From NCBI GenBank assembly GCA_016875095.1, contig VGSG01000006.1, positions 1-64,000 of the forward strand: a DNA stretch of 64,000 nt, in the 5' to 3' direction. The position numbers and the translations under genes were made by a program. The stretch's first letter is position 1. Each line of letters begins with the position of its first letter. Shown here piece after piece: positions 8,298 through 16,445 of the stretch. The notes beneath the pieces are model-generated. The model saw only the letters and a list, made by a program, of their open reading frames with translations, did no database searches and had not been told where the DNA came from. The stretch comes from Deltaproteobacteria bacterium (GTDB lineage: Bacteria > Desulfobacterota > Desulfomonilia > Desulfomonilales > Desulfomonilaceae).

Positions 8298-9041
8298 GTG
8301 CGTAACAAACTAATGGCCGGTATCTGGCGCTACCTGGTGGGAGTCCCGCCTTTCCTGTGGGAGAAGCGGATCGAAAAGGCCGTGCGACGAGTGAAACGCG
8401 CTACCGAATTCATGTCTCCGGAGCATAGACTTGCGCATCACTTCGTGGTGAGAGAAATGCCGCGCCTCGGCAGGCCCGTACAGTCACAATTAGTCGCCGG
8501 GGAATTGGGTCTCACATTGGGACGCGTGGTGGAGGTTTTACAGGACCTGGAAAGTCGCCTCACTTTCTTATGGAGAAATAGCGATGGAGAAGTGACCTGG
8601 GCCTATCCCGTGACAGTTGAGAAGACGCCCCATGCGATAACCTTCCATACAGGGGAGCGGTTATACGCTGCTTGAGCGGTGGACGCATTCGCGACGCCCT
8701 TCGTGCAAGGGCGACTGAGACGCGAAGCAATGTCCATCAGAGTGAACTCTGAATGCGCATTCTCCAAGCGACCCATGATCATGGAAATCGACAGCGATAT
8801 GAATTGCAGTTGTGAGGATCGGAGTAGCGAGCCCGTGATCTTCGTTCCTGAGGTGGATTTCAAGACTCTGAAACAACCTAACATTATAGATGCGTTTTGA
8901 AAGGAGAGCGTTTTCTTCTGGTCAGAAGAACACGCCAGAGAATACCGGAGAAAGACGCATAGGATGCGAGGCGCCTACTTCACGGCCTCTCAAATAGCCT
9001 ACCTGAACAGGCGAATCCAGAGCGCTCTCTTTGGCTGGTGA
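8298..9041 (+). CDS. Alkylmercury (organomercurial) lyase-like protein with two predicted selenocysteines
   Basis: Read as one 247-codon frame from GTG at 8298 (AGGAG upstream) to TGA at 9039-9041, with in-frame TGA codons at 8673-8675 (residue 126) and 8898-8900 (residue 201). The protein aligns by eye along MerB: HHFVVREMPRLGRPV, WAYPVTVEKTPHAITFHTG, then LYAA-U-AVDAF against MerB LYAWCALD, so residue 126 matches catalytic Cys96 and Asp129 matches Asp99; NSEC matches structural Cys117; DAF-U-KESVFFWS matches the SFC..HVHFFAS segment of Cys159. Both UGAs thus fall exactly on catalytic cysteines, and each is followed by a SECIS-like hairpin. MerB cleaves C-Hg bonds; with no merA, merR or merT here and MarR control, the substrate is open. 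The alternative, a gene with two nonsense codons, is less likely. Confidence 0.85.
8685..8728 (+). promoter_or_regulatory. SECIS-like hairpin after first UGA
   Basis: Apical stem CGCCCTT (8695-8701) / AAGGGCG (8707-8713) closes a CGTGC loop with G at its second position followed by U. A lower stem TTCGCG (8688-8693) / CGCGAA (8721-8726), plus GC/GC at 8685-8686 and 8727-8728, extends it with an asymmetric internal loop. The loop begins 26 bases after the UGA, within the range of bacterial SECIS elements. Confidence 0.7.
8908..8935 (+). promoter_or_regulatory. SECIS-like hairpin after second UGA, GGUC apical loop
   Basis: Stem TTCTTCT (8913-8919) / AGAAGAA (8924-8930) closes a GGTC loop, the same tetraloop as the Escherichia coli fdhF SECIS. 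The lower stem GCGT/ACGC (8908-8911 with 8932-8935) continues across a T-C mismatch. The loop starts 19 bases after the UGA; in fdhF the spacing is about 18. Confidence 0.8.
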
Positions 9042-9292
9042 GCGCAGTTCCGTACGGAAGTGAAGCCTATCTCACGTGTCATTTCGAGGACCCCGGACTC
9101 GATCCTGGGTCTTATCGTTTCGGAAATCTCCCTGTATCCCCCTTTAGAAAAGGGGGAGCGCTGCATACCCCCCTTTCCTATAGGGAGGCAGGGGGATTTT
9201 CCTTCGGATAACTCATCGGATAACTCAAAGGATACACATCGGGAGCGTTGTTCCATTGCATCGCAGGTCCACGTCTGGTAGAACGAGCATCC
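9042..9292. other. Intergenic region with repeat fragments
   Basis: About 250 bases without a gene. It holds a TGTCATTTCGAG motif (9077-9088) like the ends of the dispersed element, a palindromic GAGGACCCCGGACTCGATCC segment (from 9086) repeated near 28798, and a C-rich/G-rich hairpin around 9136-9196 (CCCCCTTTAGAAAAGGGGG type) of the kind scattered between genes. Confidence 0.5.
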
Positions 9293-10108
9293 ATGAAAGA
9301 TTCGACCCTTGCAACCGGCCCTGCGATTTCCCTGAAGCCGTCTCGGCGCGCCCGAGGGGTTGGGGCTATGGTCCTGTGCGCGGCTGTGGTTCTGGGGGCG
9401 GGGGCTACAGACCTGAAGGCTTCTTCAAGCGTACGACCCAATCAAATCCCGGCGGAGCTGGCTCGTAAGGGCAAGGGCCTAAGCGCGCTCAAGGCGGTGA
9501 TGGTCGTGGCAACCTCCTATGACCATGGGAAGTCCCGCCAGGACGTGAAAGGTTTCTTGCTGTACAGGCGTCCCAACGATTTCCGATTTCAGGGTATGGG
9601 TCCGGCGGGTCATCCGCTCTTTGAGCTTATTCTCAAAGCAAACATGTTCGAACTGTACGTCCCGGGGGACGGAAAGATACTCAAAGGCGCAAAGGACTGC
9701 TTCAACAGACGTTTTCCGGATGTAGCCGAGTTGGAAACGCTGATTCCGCTGGCTCTCCTGCAATGGAAGGACACCAACTTTGAAGAAGCGCTTTCCCAGG
9801 ACGCGCGAACCACGGTCATTCGGGTCCGCATGGGCCAGGACTTATGGAGGGCCACACTGGATTCAAAGGATCTCTATGTCCTCTCGCTGCAGAGGCTGAA
9901 TGAAGGCAAACCCGATCTCGTGGCGCATTTCGGCGATTTCGGCGCGGGCGATTACGGCTGGCTGCCTCGTCGCTTTGACATCCAGAGCGCACGCGCGGGC
10001 TGGCGAAGTCTGGTTACCATACAGCAGCTCGAAGCTAATCCCTTCCTCGTGGAGACTAATTTCAAGCTGGAGACACTCTTTTCACCCCAGATCGAGCAGT
10101 GTCGATGA
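9293..10108 (+). CDS. LolA-like / outer-membrane lipoprotein-sorting-type exported protein
   Basis: A 271-residue protein with one hydrophobic N-terminal segment (GVGAMVLCAAVVLGAGATDLKA) that should act as signal or anchor. The body is beta-rich, with features of LolA/LppX-like half-barrel proteins: LKAVMVVATSYDHGKSRQDVKGFLLYRRPNDFRF-type strands, then FELYVPGDGKILKG and RATLDSKDLYVLSLQR. Such domains bind acyl chains in the periplasm. I use the ATG at 9293; a frame to 9248 exists. It ends 46 bases before waaA, so a role in envelope lipid handling is plausible but inferred. Confidence 0.65.
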   Translation: MKDSTLATGPAISLKPSRRARGVGAMVLCAAVVLGAGATDLKASSSVRPNQIPAELARKGKGLSALKAVMVVATSYDHGKSRQDVKGFLLYRRPNDFRFQGMGPAGHPLFELILKANMFELYVPGDGKILKGAKDCFNRRFPDVAELETLIPLALLQWKDTNFEEALSQDARTTVIRVRMGQDLWRATLDSKDLYVLSLQRLNEGKPDLVAHFGDFGAGDYGWLPRRFDIQSARAGWRSLVTIQQLEANPFLVETNFKLETLFSPQIEQCR

Positions 10109-10154
10109 ACGCTCTCAAGGAGCGCTTCCGTATCGGACGCCTTCACTGAATCTC

Positions 10155-11489
10155 ATGGCTCGCCTTCTCTACAACATCTTCTTGCACACGCTGGTCCCGC
10201 CGTTTCTGGCGGCTTATTATTTGCCGCGTATCACTCTGGGCGGCAAGTATCGGCGTTCCCTGGCCGGAAAGCTGGGCCGGCTGCCTCGTGATTTCGACCC
10301 TGAGCGCCTCCCCAGGCCGCGTATCTGGTTTCATGCGGTTTCCGTGGGTGAAGCAGTGGCGCTCAGGCCAATGATGACCGCTCTCAAGGAGCTGATGCCT
10401 CACGCGTCCTGCGTGGTGTCGACAGGAACTGAAACGGGCCAAGATAAGGCTCGTGAGATAATGCCTGATGTGGACGGTTTCTTTTACCTGCCCCTTGATT
10501 TCCCCGCGACCGTGAACCCTGTGGTGAGGAAGGTTGAGCCCGATCTCTTTGTGCTCATGGAAACCGAACTCTGGCCCAACCTCGTCAATAGTCTCAAACT
10601 GAGGGGCGCGGTCATTGCGTTGGCAAACGGCCGTATATCCGATCGATCGTTCCCCCGGTACATACGATTCAAGCCATTGTTTGCATCCACACTCAAAGCC
10701 ATTGACCTATTTCTCATGTCCTCGGAGCTGGATGCGGAACGCATCACACAGATGGGCGCGGCGGCTCAGAAGGTTCGAGTGACCGGTAACACCAAATTCG
10801 ATGCTGCGCTCGGTCAGACCGACCCGGACATGGAACCGCGTATGAGGGCGCGGTTGGAGATCGGTCCGGAAGCCATGACCTTGGTCGCGGGAAGCACTCA
10901 TCCGGGAGAAGACGAAATAGTGCTCCGCGCGTATGAAGCCGCAAGGGCCGTCTTTCCCGAACTCGTTCTCATCCTGGCTCCGAGGCATGTGGAACGCGCC
11001 CGGGATCTGGTTACGCTCGTGGAGTCTATGAGATTAGGGCCGCCTTTTCTCCAAAGCTCCGCGGAGAATGGAGAGAAACGCGATGGCCGAAAGGTGATCA
11101 TTGTGGATCAGATGGGCGAGCTGTTTCAGATATTCTCGCTCGCTTCAGTGGTCTTCATGGGGGGGTCCTTGGCGCGAAAAGGCGGTCAAAACATCCTTGA
11201 GCCCGCGGCATGCGGGAAACCGGTGCTTTTCGGCCCTTCCATGGAAGACTTCCGCGAGGCGCGGGACATCCTGGTCCGCGCGGGCGCCGGAATTGAAGTG
11301 CAGACCGGCCGTGACCTGAGCCGTCGCATCGTCGAAGCGCTCTCCAATCCGGAACATATGCGCGCTGTGGGTATGCGAGCGAGAACCGAGCTCCTGAAAC
11401 ACGCGGGGAGCGCCCGAAGAAACGCTCAATGGCTGGTGGAACTCCTTGAGTCTCATGGTGAGGCTGTGCGAGGCGCAGCGCGTCCCTAG
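10155..11489 (+). CDS. waaA: 3-deoxy-D-manno-octulosonic acid (Kdo) transferase
   Basis: Adds Kdo to lipid A precursor at the inner membrane, an essential LPS step. The 444 residues begin MARLLYNIFLHTLVPPFLAAYYL (membrane-associating), then RIWFHAVSVGEAVALRPMM with the family catalytic Glu, STGTETGQDKARE, ETELWPNL, and the C-terminal nucleotide-sugar site FMGGSLARKGGQNILEPAACGKPVLFGP. This is a GT-B fold, GT30 enzyme. The reading frame is open further upstream, but homology starts at the ATG at 10155. It lies downstream of the LolA-like gene. Confidence 0.95.
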   Translation: MARLLYNIFLHTLVPPFLAAYYLPRITLGGKYRRSLAGKLGRLPRDFDPERLPRPRIWFHAVSVGEAVALRPMMTALKELMPHASCVVSTGTETGQDKAREIMPDVDGFFYLPLDFPATVNPVVRKVEPDLFVLMETELWPNLVNSLKLRGAVIALANGRISDRSFPRYIRFKPLFASTLKAIDLFLMSSELDAERITQMGAAAQKVRVTGNTKFDAALGQTDPDMEPRMRARLEIGPEAMTLVAGSTHPGEDEIVLRAYEAARAVFPELVLILAPRHVERARDLVTLVESMRLGPPFLQSSAENGEKRDGRKVIIVDQMGELFQIFSLASVVFMGGSLARKGGQNILEPAACGKPVLFGPSMEDFREARDILVRAGAGIEVQTGRDLSRRIVEALSNPEHMRAVGMRARTELLKHAGSARRNAQWLVELLESHGEAVRGAARP

Positions 11490-11510
11490 CAGAAAGGACG
11501 GGAAAAGGTC

Positions 11511-12347
11511 ATGAATCCTAGTGATCGAAGCGACCTGGCGGGATTCCTGGAAGCTCTGGGGTATGACGAGGAGCCCATGGGGATGTTCTACACGGACCGG
11601 GAACCGGCGCGTGGGTATGCGCCTAAACCCGGCCGTCTTCCATCGGTGGAAGTGGAAGCGCGCAAAGAGGTGGATTTCCAGGGCCTGTGGCGGGACTTCT
11701 CTTGCGTGATCGGTCAGCTTTGGATTGCTCGGAAAAGGCGCGGCGCGGCGTATTTCGATCACGAACGATTCGGCTGCCTGGGGGGCGCGTTCTTTCTTGG
11801 TTTTCTCAAGCCCCAGCTCGACTTCATCGTGCATTATGTTTCCACGGGGATTCCAGGCGTGATCGAGGGCGAGCGCTACCTGCCATCGCCTGAAGTCACG
11901 CGGGCGTTTTACGAGCACTTGGACCCCAGACCTGCGCCTCGGCGCTTCTGTGTCTTCAAGCCTCTCTCACAGTTCGCTCCTGACGAAAAACCGGAGCTGG
12001 TGATCTTCTTCGCCAGACCTGAGACCATTTCCGGGCTCCATCAACTCGCCACCTTTGTGACGAGCGATCTGGAAGCCGTGCAGTCTCCCTTCGGCGCGGG
12101 CTGCGCGAACATGGTCACTTGGCCGATCAAGTTCCTGCAACAAGGTAAGCTCAAGGCGGTGCTCGGCGGATGGGACCCCTCGGAAAGGCGCTTTGTCAAA
12201 GCCGACGAATTGACCTTTACCGTGCCCTACGAGATGTTCGTTCGCATGTTGGAGCAATGGCCTCAATCGTTCCTGACCGCGGACGCGTGGTCGCAGGTGA
12301 AAAAGAGGATACTCCGCAGCAAAAAAGCCTGGGGCGAAGGCGACTAG
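11511..12347 (+). CDS. DUF169 family protein
   Basis: A 278-residue protein of the DUF169 family, common in strict anaerobes and of unknown function. Typical segments are PMGMFYTDREPARGYAP, the cysteine-containing FSCVIGQLWIARKR, ERFGCLGGAFFLGF, HQLATFVTSDLEAVQSPFGAGCANMVTWP and FTVPYEMFVRMLEQWPQSFL. It contains conserved cysteines but no recognisable cofactor motif. It starts 21 bases after waaA (AGAAAGGACGGGAAAAGG upstream), so it may be co-transcribed although the functions look unrelated. Confidence 0.85.
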   Translation: MNPSDRSDLAGFLEALGYDEEPMGMFYTDREPARGYAPKPGRLPSVEVEARKEVDFQGLWRDFSCVIGQLWIARKRRGAAYFDHERFGCLGGAFFLGFLKPQLDFIVHYVSTGIPGVIEGERYLPSPEVTRAFYEHLDPRPAPRRFCVFKPLSQFAPDEKPELVIFFARPETISGLHQLATFVTSDLEAVQSPFGAGCANMVTWPIKFLQQGKLKAVLGGWDPSERRFVKADELTFTVPYEMFVRMLEQWPQSFLTADAWSQVKKRILRSKKAWGEGD

Positions 12348-12432
12348 GAACGCTCCGCATGAGTTGTCGGGTCGGCCCCGTCTTTTTGTCACAACTCCGC
12401 CTCTCGCGAGAACCAAAGCGAGGCGCCCCAAA

Positions 12433-12747
12433 ATGGCTGCTTACAAGGTGGACTTCGAATCGATTCCATGGGAATCCCCGGCCCGAGGGGTCCGCGTCAA
12501 AATCCACAAGGGAGATGGGAAACAACTTCGTCTCGTGGAATTCACCCGTGAGTTCATCGAGCCGGATTGGTGCCGGAAAGGGCATTTTGGCTATATCCTG
12601 GAAGGTCAGCTCGAAATAGACTTCGATGGAATGCGAGTATTGTTTGCTCAGGGTGACGGAGTCTTCATCCCGCCGGGAGAAGCACACAGACATAAGGCAA
12701 AAGTGGTAACGGACGTGGTCAGACTGATCCTGGTGGAGGACATCTGA
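12433..12747 (+). CDS. Cupin-domain protein
   Basis: A 104-residue single-domain cupin. Cupin motif 1 appears as KGHFGYILEGQLEIDFDG and motif 2 as GDGVFIPPGEAHRHKAK; His and Glu residues that could bind a metal are present (HFGYILEG, GEAHRHK). It has no catalytic partner domain, so it may be a small isomerase/dioxygenase-like or ligand-binding protein. The ATG at 12433 is preceded by GAGGCG. It ends 28 bases before the convergent glucan phosphorylase. Confidence 0.8.
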   Translation: MAAYKVDFESIPWESPARGVRVKIHKGDGKQLRLVEFTREFIEPDWCRKGHFGYILEGQLEIDFDGMRVLFAQGDGVFIPPGEAHRHKAKVVTDVVRLILVEDI

Positions 12748-12774
12748 GCTCGATGTCCTGACGACTGACCAGGC

Positions 12775-15333
12775 TCACCCTCGGAGGACCAGTTCGAAGC
12801 GCTTTGACGGCGCGAGGTTGGGATGATCGGGGGTAACACGCGCGGCGTATCCGCACATCCCCGTGTGGGTCAGAGGGATCGACCCCATGAATGTCACGCG
12901 GCCGTCCGCATCGACCTCATCCTTTGCTGGAGTAAGTAAGGTGATGTGTCGTTGTTTGAAATTGTCTCGCAGATCCATGGGTCCGTGTAGGATTTCCACT
13001 CTCAGCTCTTCGGGACGGTGGCCCGCAGTGTCAATAGTCACCTTCGCCTGGATCTGCTGCCCACGGATCGCTCTGTTCTGATCTTCGACCTCCATACTGA
13101 TAATCGATATCTTGTTCCAGTCTTCTTGGATGCTTTTTCCCCAGCTTACCATCCGCTTGAGGGCTGCGTATCCGTCAGCTTGTAGCTTGAAGGAGTTGCG
13201 CGCGGACGGCACGTAAACGCGCTCGACGTAATCCGAGACCATCCGATGAGAATTGAACACTGCGCAGAGAGTCCTGATGGAGCGCTTCATCATGGCGATC
13301 CAGTCCCTTGGGAGTTCGTCGATTGTCCTCTCGTAAAAAAGAGGTTTGACGCTGTCCTGAAGGAGATTGTACAGGGCGCGGCTCTCGATGGCGTCCTGGT
13401 ACGTGGGGTTGTCATACTCCTCTCGCCAGCCGATGGCCCAGCCGTTATCTCCCGTGTATCCCTCGTCCCACCATCCGTCGAGAATACTCAAATTCAGAGC
13501 GCCGTTGGCCGCAGCCTTCATGCCTGAAGCGCCGCAGGCTTCCGAGGGGCGCCTGGGTGTATTGAGCCAGACGTCGGCTCCCTGCGCCATGAGCCGCGCT
13601 ACGTTGATGTCATAGTCTTCGATGAAGACTATTCGTGTCCGAAACGGCTCCTCTTTAATCAGACTGATGATTCTTTTGAGCAGATCTTTTGCTTTGAGGT
13701 CGTCCGGATGGGCCTTCCCGGCCATAATGATCTGGACCGGCCGATCGGTTTGACCAAGGATGCGGGCCAGAGTTTCCGGTTCGCGGAAGAGAAGGTCCAC
13801 CCGCTCATATTGTCCGAAGCGTCTTGCAAAACAGACCGTGAGCGCCTCGGGATCGAGCACGCGCTCGGCTTGCTCCGCGATTCTCGCGGGCTCGCCGCGG
13901 TCCTTAAGTTGTTTGAGGAGGCGTTGCCGAGCAAACTGCACGAGACGGCTTCGACACCTGTCATGGGCGCGCCACAATTCGATATCGGGGATCTTCTCCG
14001 CTCGTTGCCAGATCTTGTCGTTGTCCGGGTCTTCGTTCCATCCCAGCCCCAAATACCGGTCGAAAAGCTTGGCCAAATCTCTGGATATATACGACGGGAT
14101 GTGCACGCCGTTGGTCAGCCCGAGAATGGGCACGTCTTCGAGGTCTGCGTTAGGCCATACGTCGCGCCATGTGTTCCGAGCCACCTTTGCATGGAGAAGG
14201 CTGACCCCGTTCGCTCTTGACGACAGACGCAAGCCGAGCGCCGACGCGCTGAACTTTTCCTGCTCATCCGCGGGGCGCCGGCGACCGAGACGCGCGAGAA
14301 CCTCGGTGTCCATCCTCAAACGCTGCGTCAGGCCCGCGAAATATTTGTCCAGAATGCCTCGATCGAAGAGGTCGGCGCCGACCGGCTGCCCAGTGTGGAG
14401 CGTGACCACGCTTTGAGCCGTGGCCATCCCACGCGCTTCATCGGGAGACAGCCCCTCGTTCTCAATGAAGTGACGCATTCGCTCCAGTAGAGCAAAAGAC
14501 GCGTGCCCTTCGTTGAGATGGTATATGGTCGGCTTAATTCCCAGCGCGTCCAGCACGCGGCAGCCCCCCACCCCAAGGAGGATTTCCTGGCGAATCAGCG
14601 TTTCAGGATCGCTGTCATAGAGCTTTGAAGTGACTGCGCGCAAATGGGGTGGATTGTCCGCAATGTCCGCGTCTAGCAGGTAAAGGGGCACGCGTCCTAC
14701 ACTCACTTTGAGTATGCGCGCCCAGAGCGTTTCATTGGCCATCTCCACCGCGATTTTAAGTGGGTTTCCTGACTCGTCGGTCTCCCTTTCCAGCGGAAGT
14801 GTGTCCAGCTCAAGCCGTGGGTAGAGCTCCTCCTGCCATCCGTCAGGCCTGAGTCTCTGGTGGAAATAGCCGTTGTGGTACATCAGCCCGACGGCAACCA
14901 GAGGGAGATTCAAATCACTGGCAGACTTGAGGTGGTCGCCCGCGTGGACCCCCAGTCCGCCCGAGTACATGGGGAGGCACTCGGTCAGGCCGAATTCGAG
15001 AGAAAAGTAAGCAATGGTGAAGTCGACCGGCTCATCGAGATTGTACTCGTAGAATCGCTTGCGCTGCATGTACGCCTTGAAGCGCTGGCGCACTTTCAGC
15101 GCAAATGAGCGGTATCCGGCGTCTTCCCGAATCTCTTGAAGCCTCTGTTTGGAGAGACTGATGAGGACCTTCTGTGGGTTATGGCAGCTCTCTTCCCAGA
15201 GTTTTTCGTCCAAGTGCTCGAAGAGCTCGATGGCTTCCCCGTTCCAGGAGAACCAGAGATTGGAGGCCATCTCTCTCAAATTTTCCAAGCCCCCCCGCAT
15301 CGGGGGGACCACCACGTATGTGCGTACGGTCAT
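12775..15333 (-). CDS. glgP: Alpha-glucan (glycogen/maltodextrin) phosphorylase
   Basis: GT35 enzyme releasing glucose 1-phosphate from alpha-1,4-glucan. It is 852 residues and of the compact type with an N-terminal DUF3417 region (LREMASNLWFSWNGEAIELF). Core motifs: FSLEFGLTECLPMYSGGLG, ADHLK-like GDHLKSASDL, TIYHLNEGHASFALLER, and the pyridoxal-phosphate segment PSEACGASGMKAAANGALNLS containing the cofactor Lys. The C-terminal part (about residues 720-852) is beta-rich. With glgC at 61763 and the phosphohexomutase it makes a glycogen turnover set. Confidence 0.95.
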   Translation of the reverse strand: MTVRTYVVVPPMRGGLENLREMASNLWFSWNGEAIELFEHLDEKLWEESCHNPQKVLISLSKQRLQEIREDAGYRSFALKVRQRFKAYMQRKRFYEYNLDEPVDFTIAYFSLEFGLTECLPMYSGGLGVHAGDHLKSASDLNLPLVAVGLMYHNGYFHQRLRPDGWQEELYPRLELDTLPLERETDESGNPLKIAVEMANETLWARILKVSVGRVPLYLLDADIADNPPHLRAVTSKLYDSDPETLIRQEILLGVGGCRVLDALGIKPTIYHLNEGHASFALLERMRHFIENEGLSPDEARGMATAQSVVTLHTGQPVGADLFDRGILDKYFAGLTQRLRMDTEVLARLGRRRPADEQEKFSASALGLRLSSRANGVSLLHAKVARNTWRDVWPNADLEDVPILGLTNGVHIPSYISRDLAKLFDRYLGLGWNEDPDNDKIWQRAEKIPDIELWRAHDRCRSRLVQFARQRLLKQLKDRGEPARIAEQAERVLDPEALTVCFARRFGQYERVDLLFREPETLARILGQTDRPVQIIMAGKAHPDDLKAKDLLKRIISLIKEEPFRTRIVFIEDYDINVARLMAQGADVWLNTPRRPSEACGASGMKAAANGALNLSILDGWWDEGYTGDNGWAIGWREEYDNPTYQDAIESRALYNLLQDSVKPLFYERTIDELPRDWIAMMKRSIRTLCAVFNSHRMVSDYVERVYVPSARNSFKLQADGYAALKRMVSWGKSIQEDWNKISIISMEVEDQNRAIRGQQIQAKVTIDTAGHRPEELRVEILHGPMDLRDNFKQRHITLLTPAKDEVDADGRVTFMGSIPLTHTGMCGYAARVTPDHPNLAPSKRFELVLRG

Positions 15334-15769
15334 GCGTACCTCGTCGCAATTTCTTGAAGGCCAAAATAATGCAGGCGCGGCGCCGGAGCGGCCGTCTCAC
15401 GCGGCCGGTTTCGGGACATGGTTCAAGATCTCTTCCCCCTGGGGCCGCGATTCGCCACCGGATGAACCGCTCTTTCACGAAAAACGTATCCTACGGGAAT
15501 TGCTGAGGTCAACAACAACCTTGGAGCCCCAGTGGTCGAGAACATGCTTGAAAATGTTGACTTCAGCCCTCGGTATGAATAAGCATGATACCGTGTGTGA
15601 GGTCTCCCGTCGATTGGTTACTGCGCGGCGCTCGCGGTCCGAGTATGGGACAACGGGCAACGCGGAGGGGGATCCAACAGCGCAATGATGAGGCGCCGAC
15701 CGCTCTTGTCGTTGCCAAAGAACATAGGCTTTTCAAATCGGATTAAATCTCAACAGAAAAGGATGACCC
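15334..15769. other. Intergenic region, no gene seen
   Basis: A 436-base gap between divergently transcribed glgP and a response regulator. Open frames here are short or antisense continuations with no recognisable domain. A TTGACT at about 15559 is promoter-like, but its -10 partner is poor. I see no strong hairpin. Confidence 0.4.
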
Positions 15770-16291
15770 ATGCCCAAATCCGAAGTCTTGTCAGAGAAGC
15801 TGATCCTGGCGGTCGATGATGAGGAGGACGTTCTGGAAATCATCGAGGAGGAGCTGACCGACGCGGCCGACTGTACGCTCCACAAGTCGACCACATTCGA
15901 AAGGGCCCAGCAGTATCTGGTCTCCTACACGTACGATCTTGTGATCCTGGACATCATGGGGGTGCGTGGGTTCGACCTGCTGCAGATCGCCAACAATGCC
16001 GGTTTTCCGGTAGTGATGCTCACCGCGCACGCGTTTACGCCAGAGGCGCTCAAGAAGTCCATTGATTTGGGCGCCAGAGCGTATCTGCCCAAAGAGAAGC
16101 TGGGTTCGTTGGTGCCTTTCCTGGAAGATGTGCTCAGGCTCAATTATTCGTCAGTTTGGTCAAAGGCTCTCGACCAAGTGGCCACCCTCTTCAACAAGAA
16201 GTTCGGTTCGGACTGGAGGAAGTCCGAGCAGGAATTCTGGGACGACTTCGAAAAGAAGCTCACGGTAGAGGAAGCGGCCATCATTAAGTAG
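15770..16291 (+). CDS. Response-regulator receiver protein with short C-terminal tail
   Basis: A 173-residue protein. Residues about 10-125 form a REC domain with acidic pocket D16-D17, phospho-acceptor D61 (LVILDIMG), T85 (VVMLTAHAF) and K108 (AYLPKEK). The remaining 45 residues are helical and rich in Trp and charged residues (FGSDWRKSEQEFWDDFEKKL), not a known DNA-binding or enzymatic output. No histidine kinase adjoins it. It probably signals by protein-protein contact. Confidence 0.88.
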   Translation: MPKSEVLSEKLILAVDDEEDVLEIIEEELTDAADCTLHKSTTFERAQQYLVSYTYDLVILDIMGVRGFDLLQIANNAGFPVVMLTAHAFTPEALKKSIDLGARAYLPKEKLGSLVPFLEDVLRLNYSSVWSKALDQVATLFNKKFGSDWRKSEQEFWDDFEKKLTVEEAAIIK

Positions 16292-16445
16292 ACTTCCTGC
16301 TTGCCAACGTTCTAGTATACAAGGGTGCGGGAGCGGACAGCAGGTCGACTCTGAGCGCTTGAGCCAAGAGTGGCGCTGCCAGCCCGCGAGGTAACCGCTC
16401 GCGCACGCCCTCCATCGATAAACTAAGAGATCAAGGAGTTCCGCA

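Noticed and set aside
8298-9041. Pseudogene explanation for the MerB-like gene (two nonsense codons)
   Set aside because: Both interruptions are TGA, none TAA or TAG, no frameshift occurs, both fall exactly on catalytic cysteine positions, and each has a SECIS-like hairpin; decay would not give this pattern.
9136-9196. CRISPR-like or terminator role for the C/G-rich stretch
   Set aside because: There is only one imperfect hairpin with no repeat-spacer order and no gene ending immediately upstream; best seen as a dispersed repeat.
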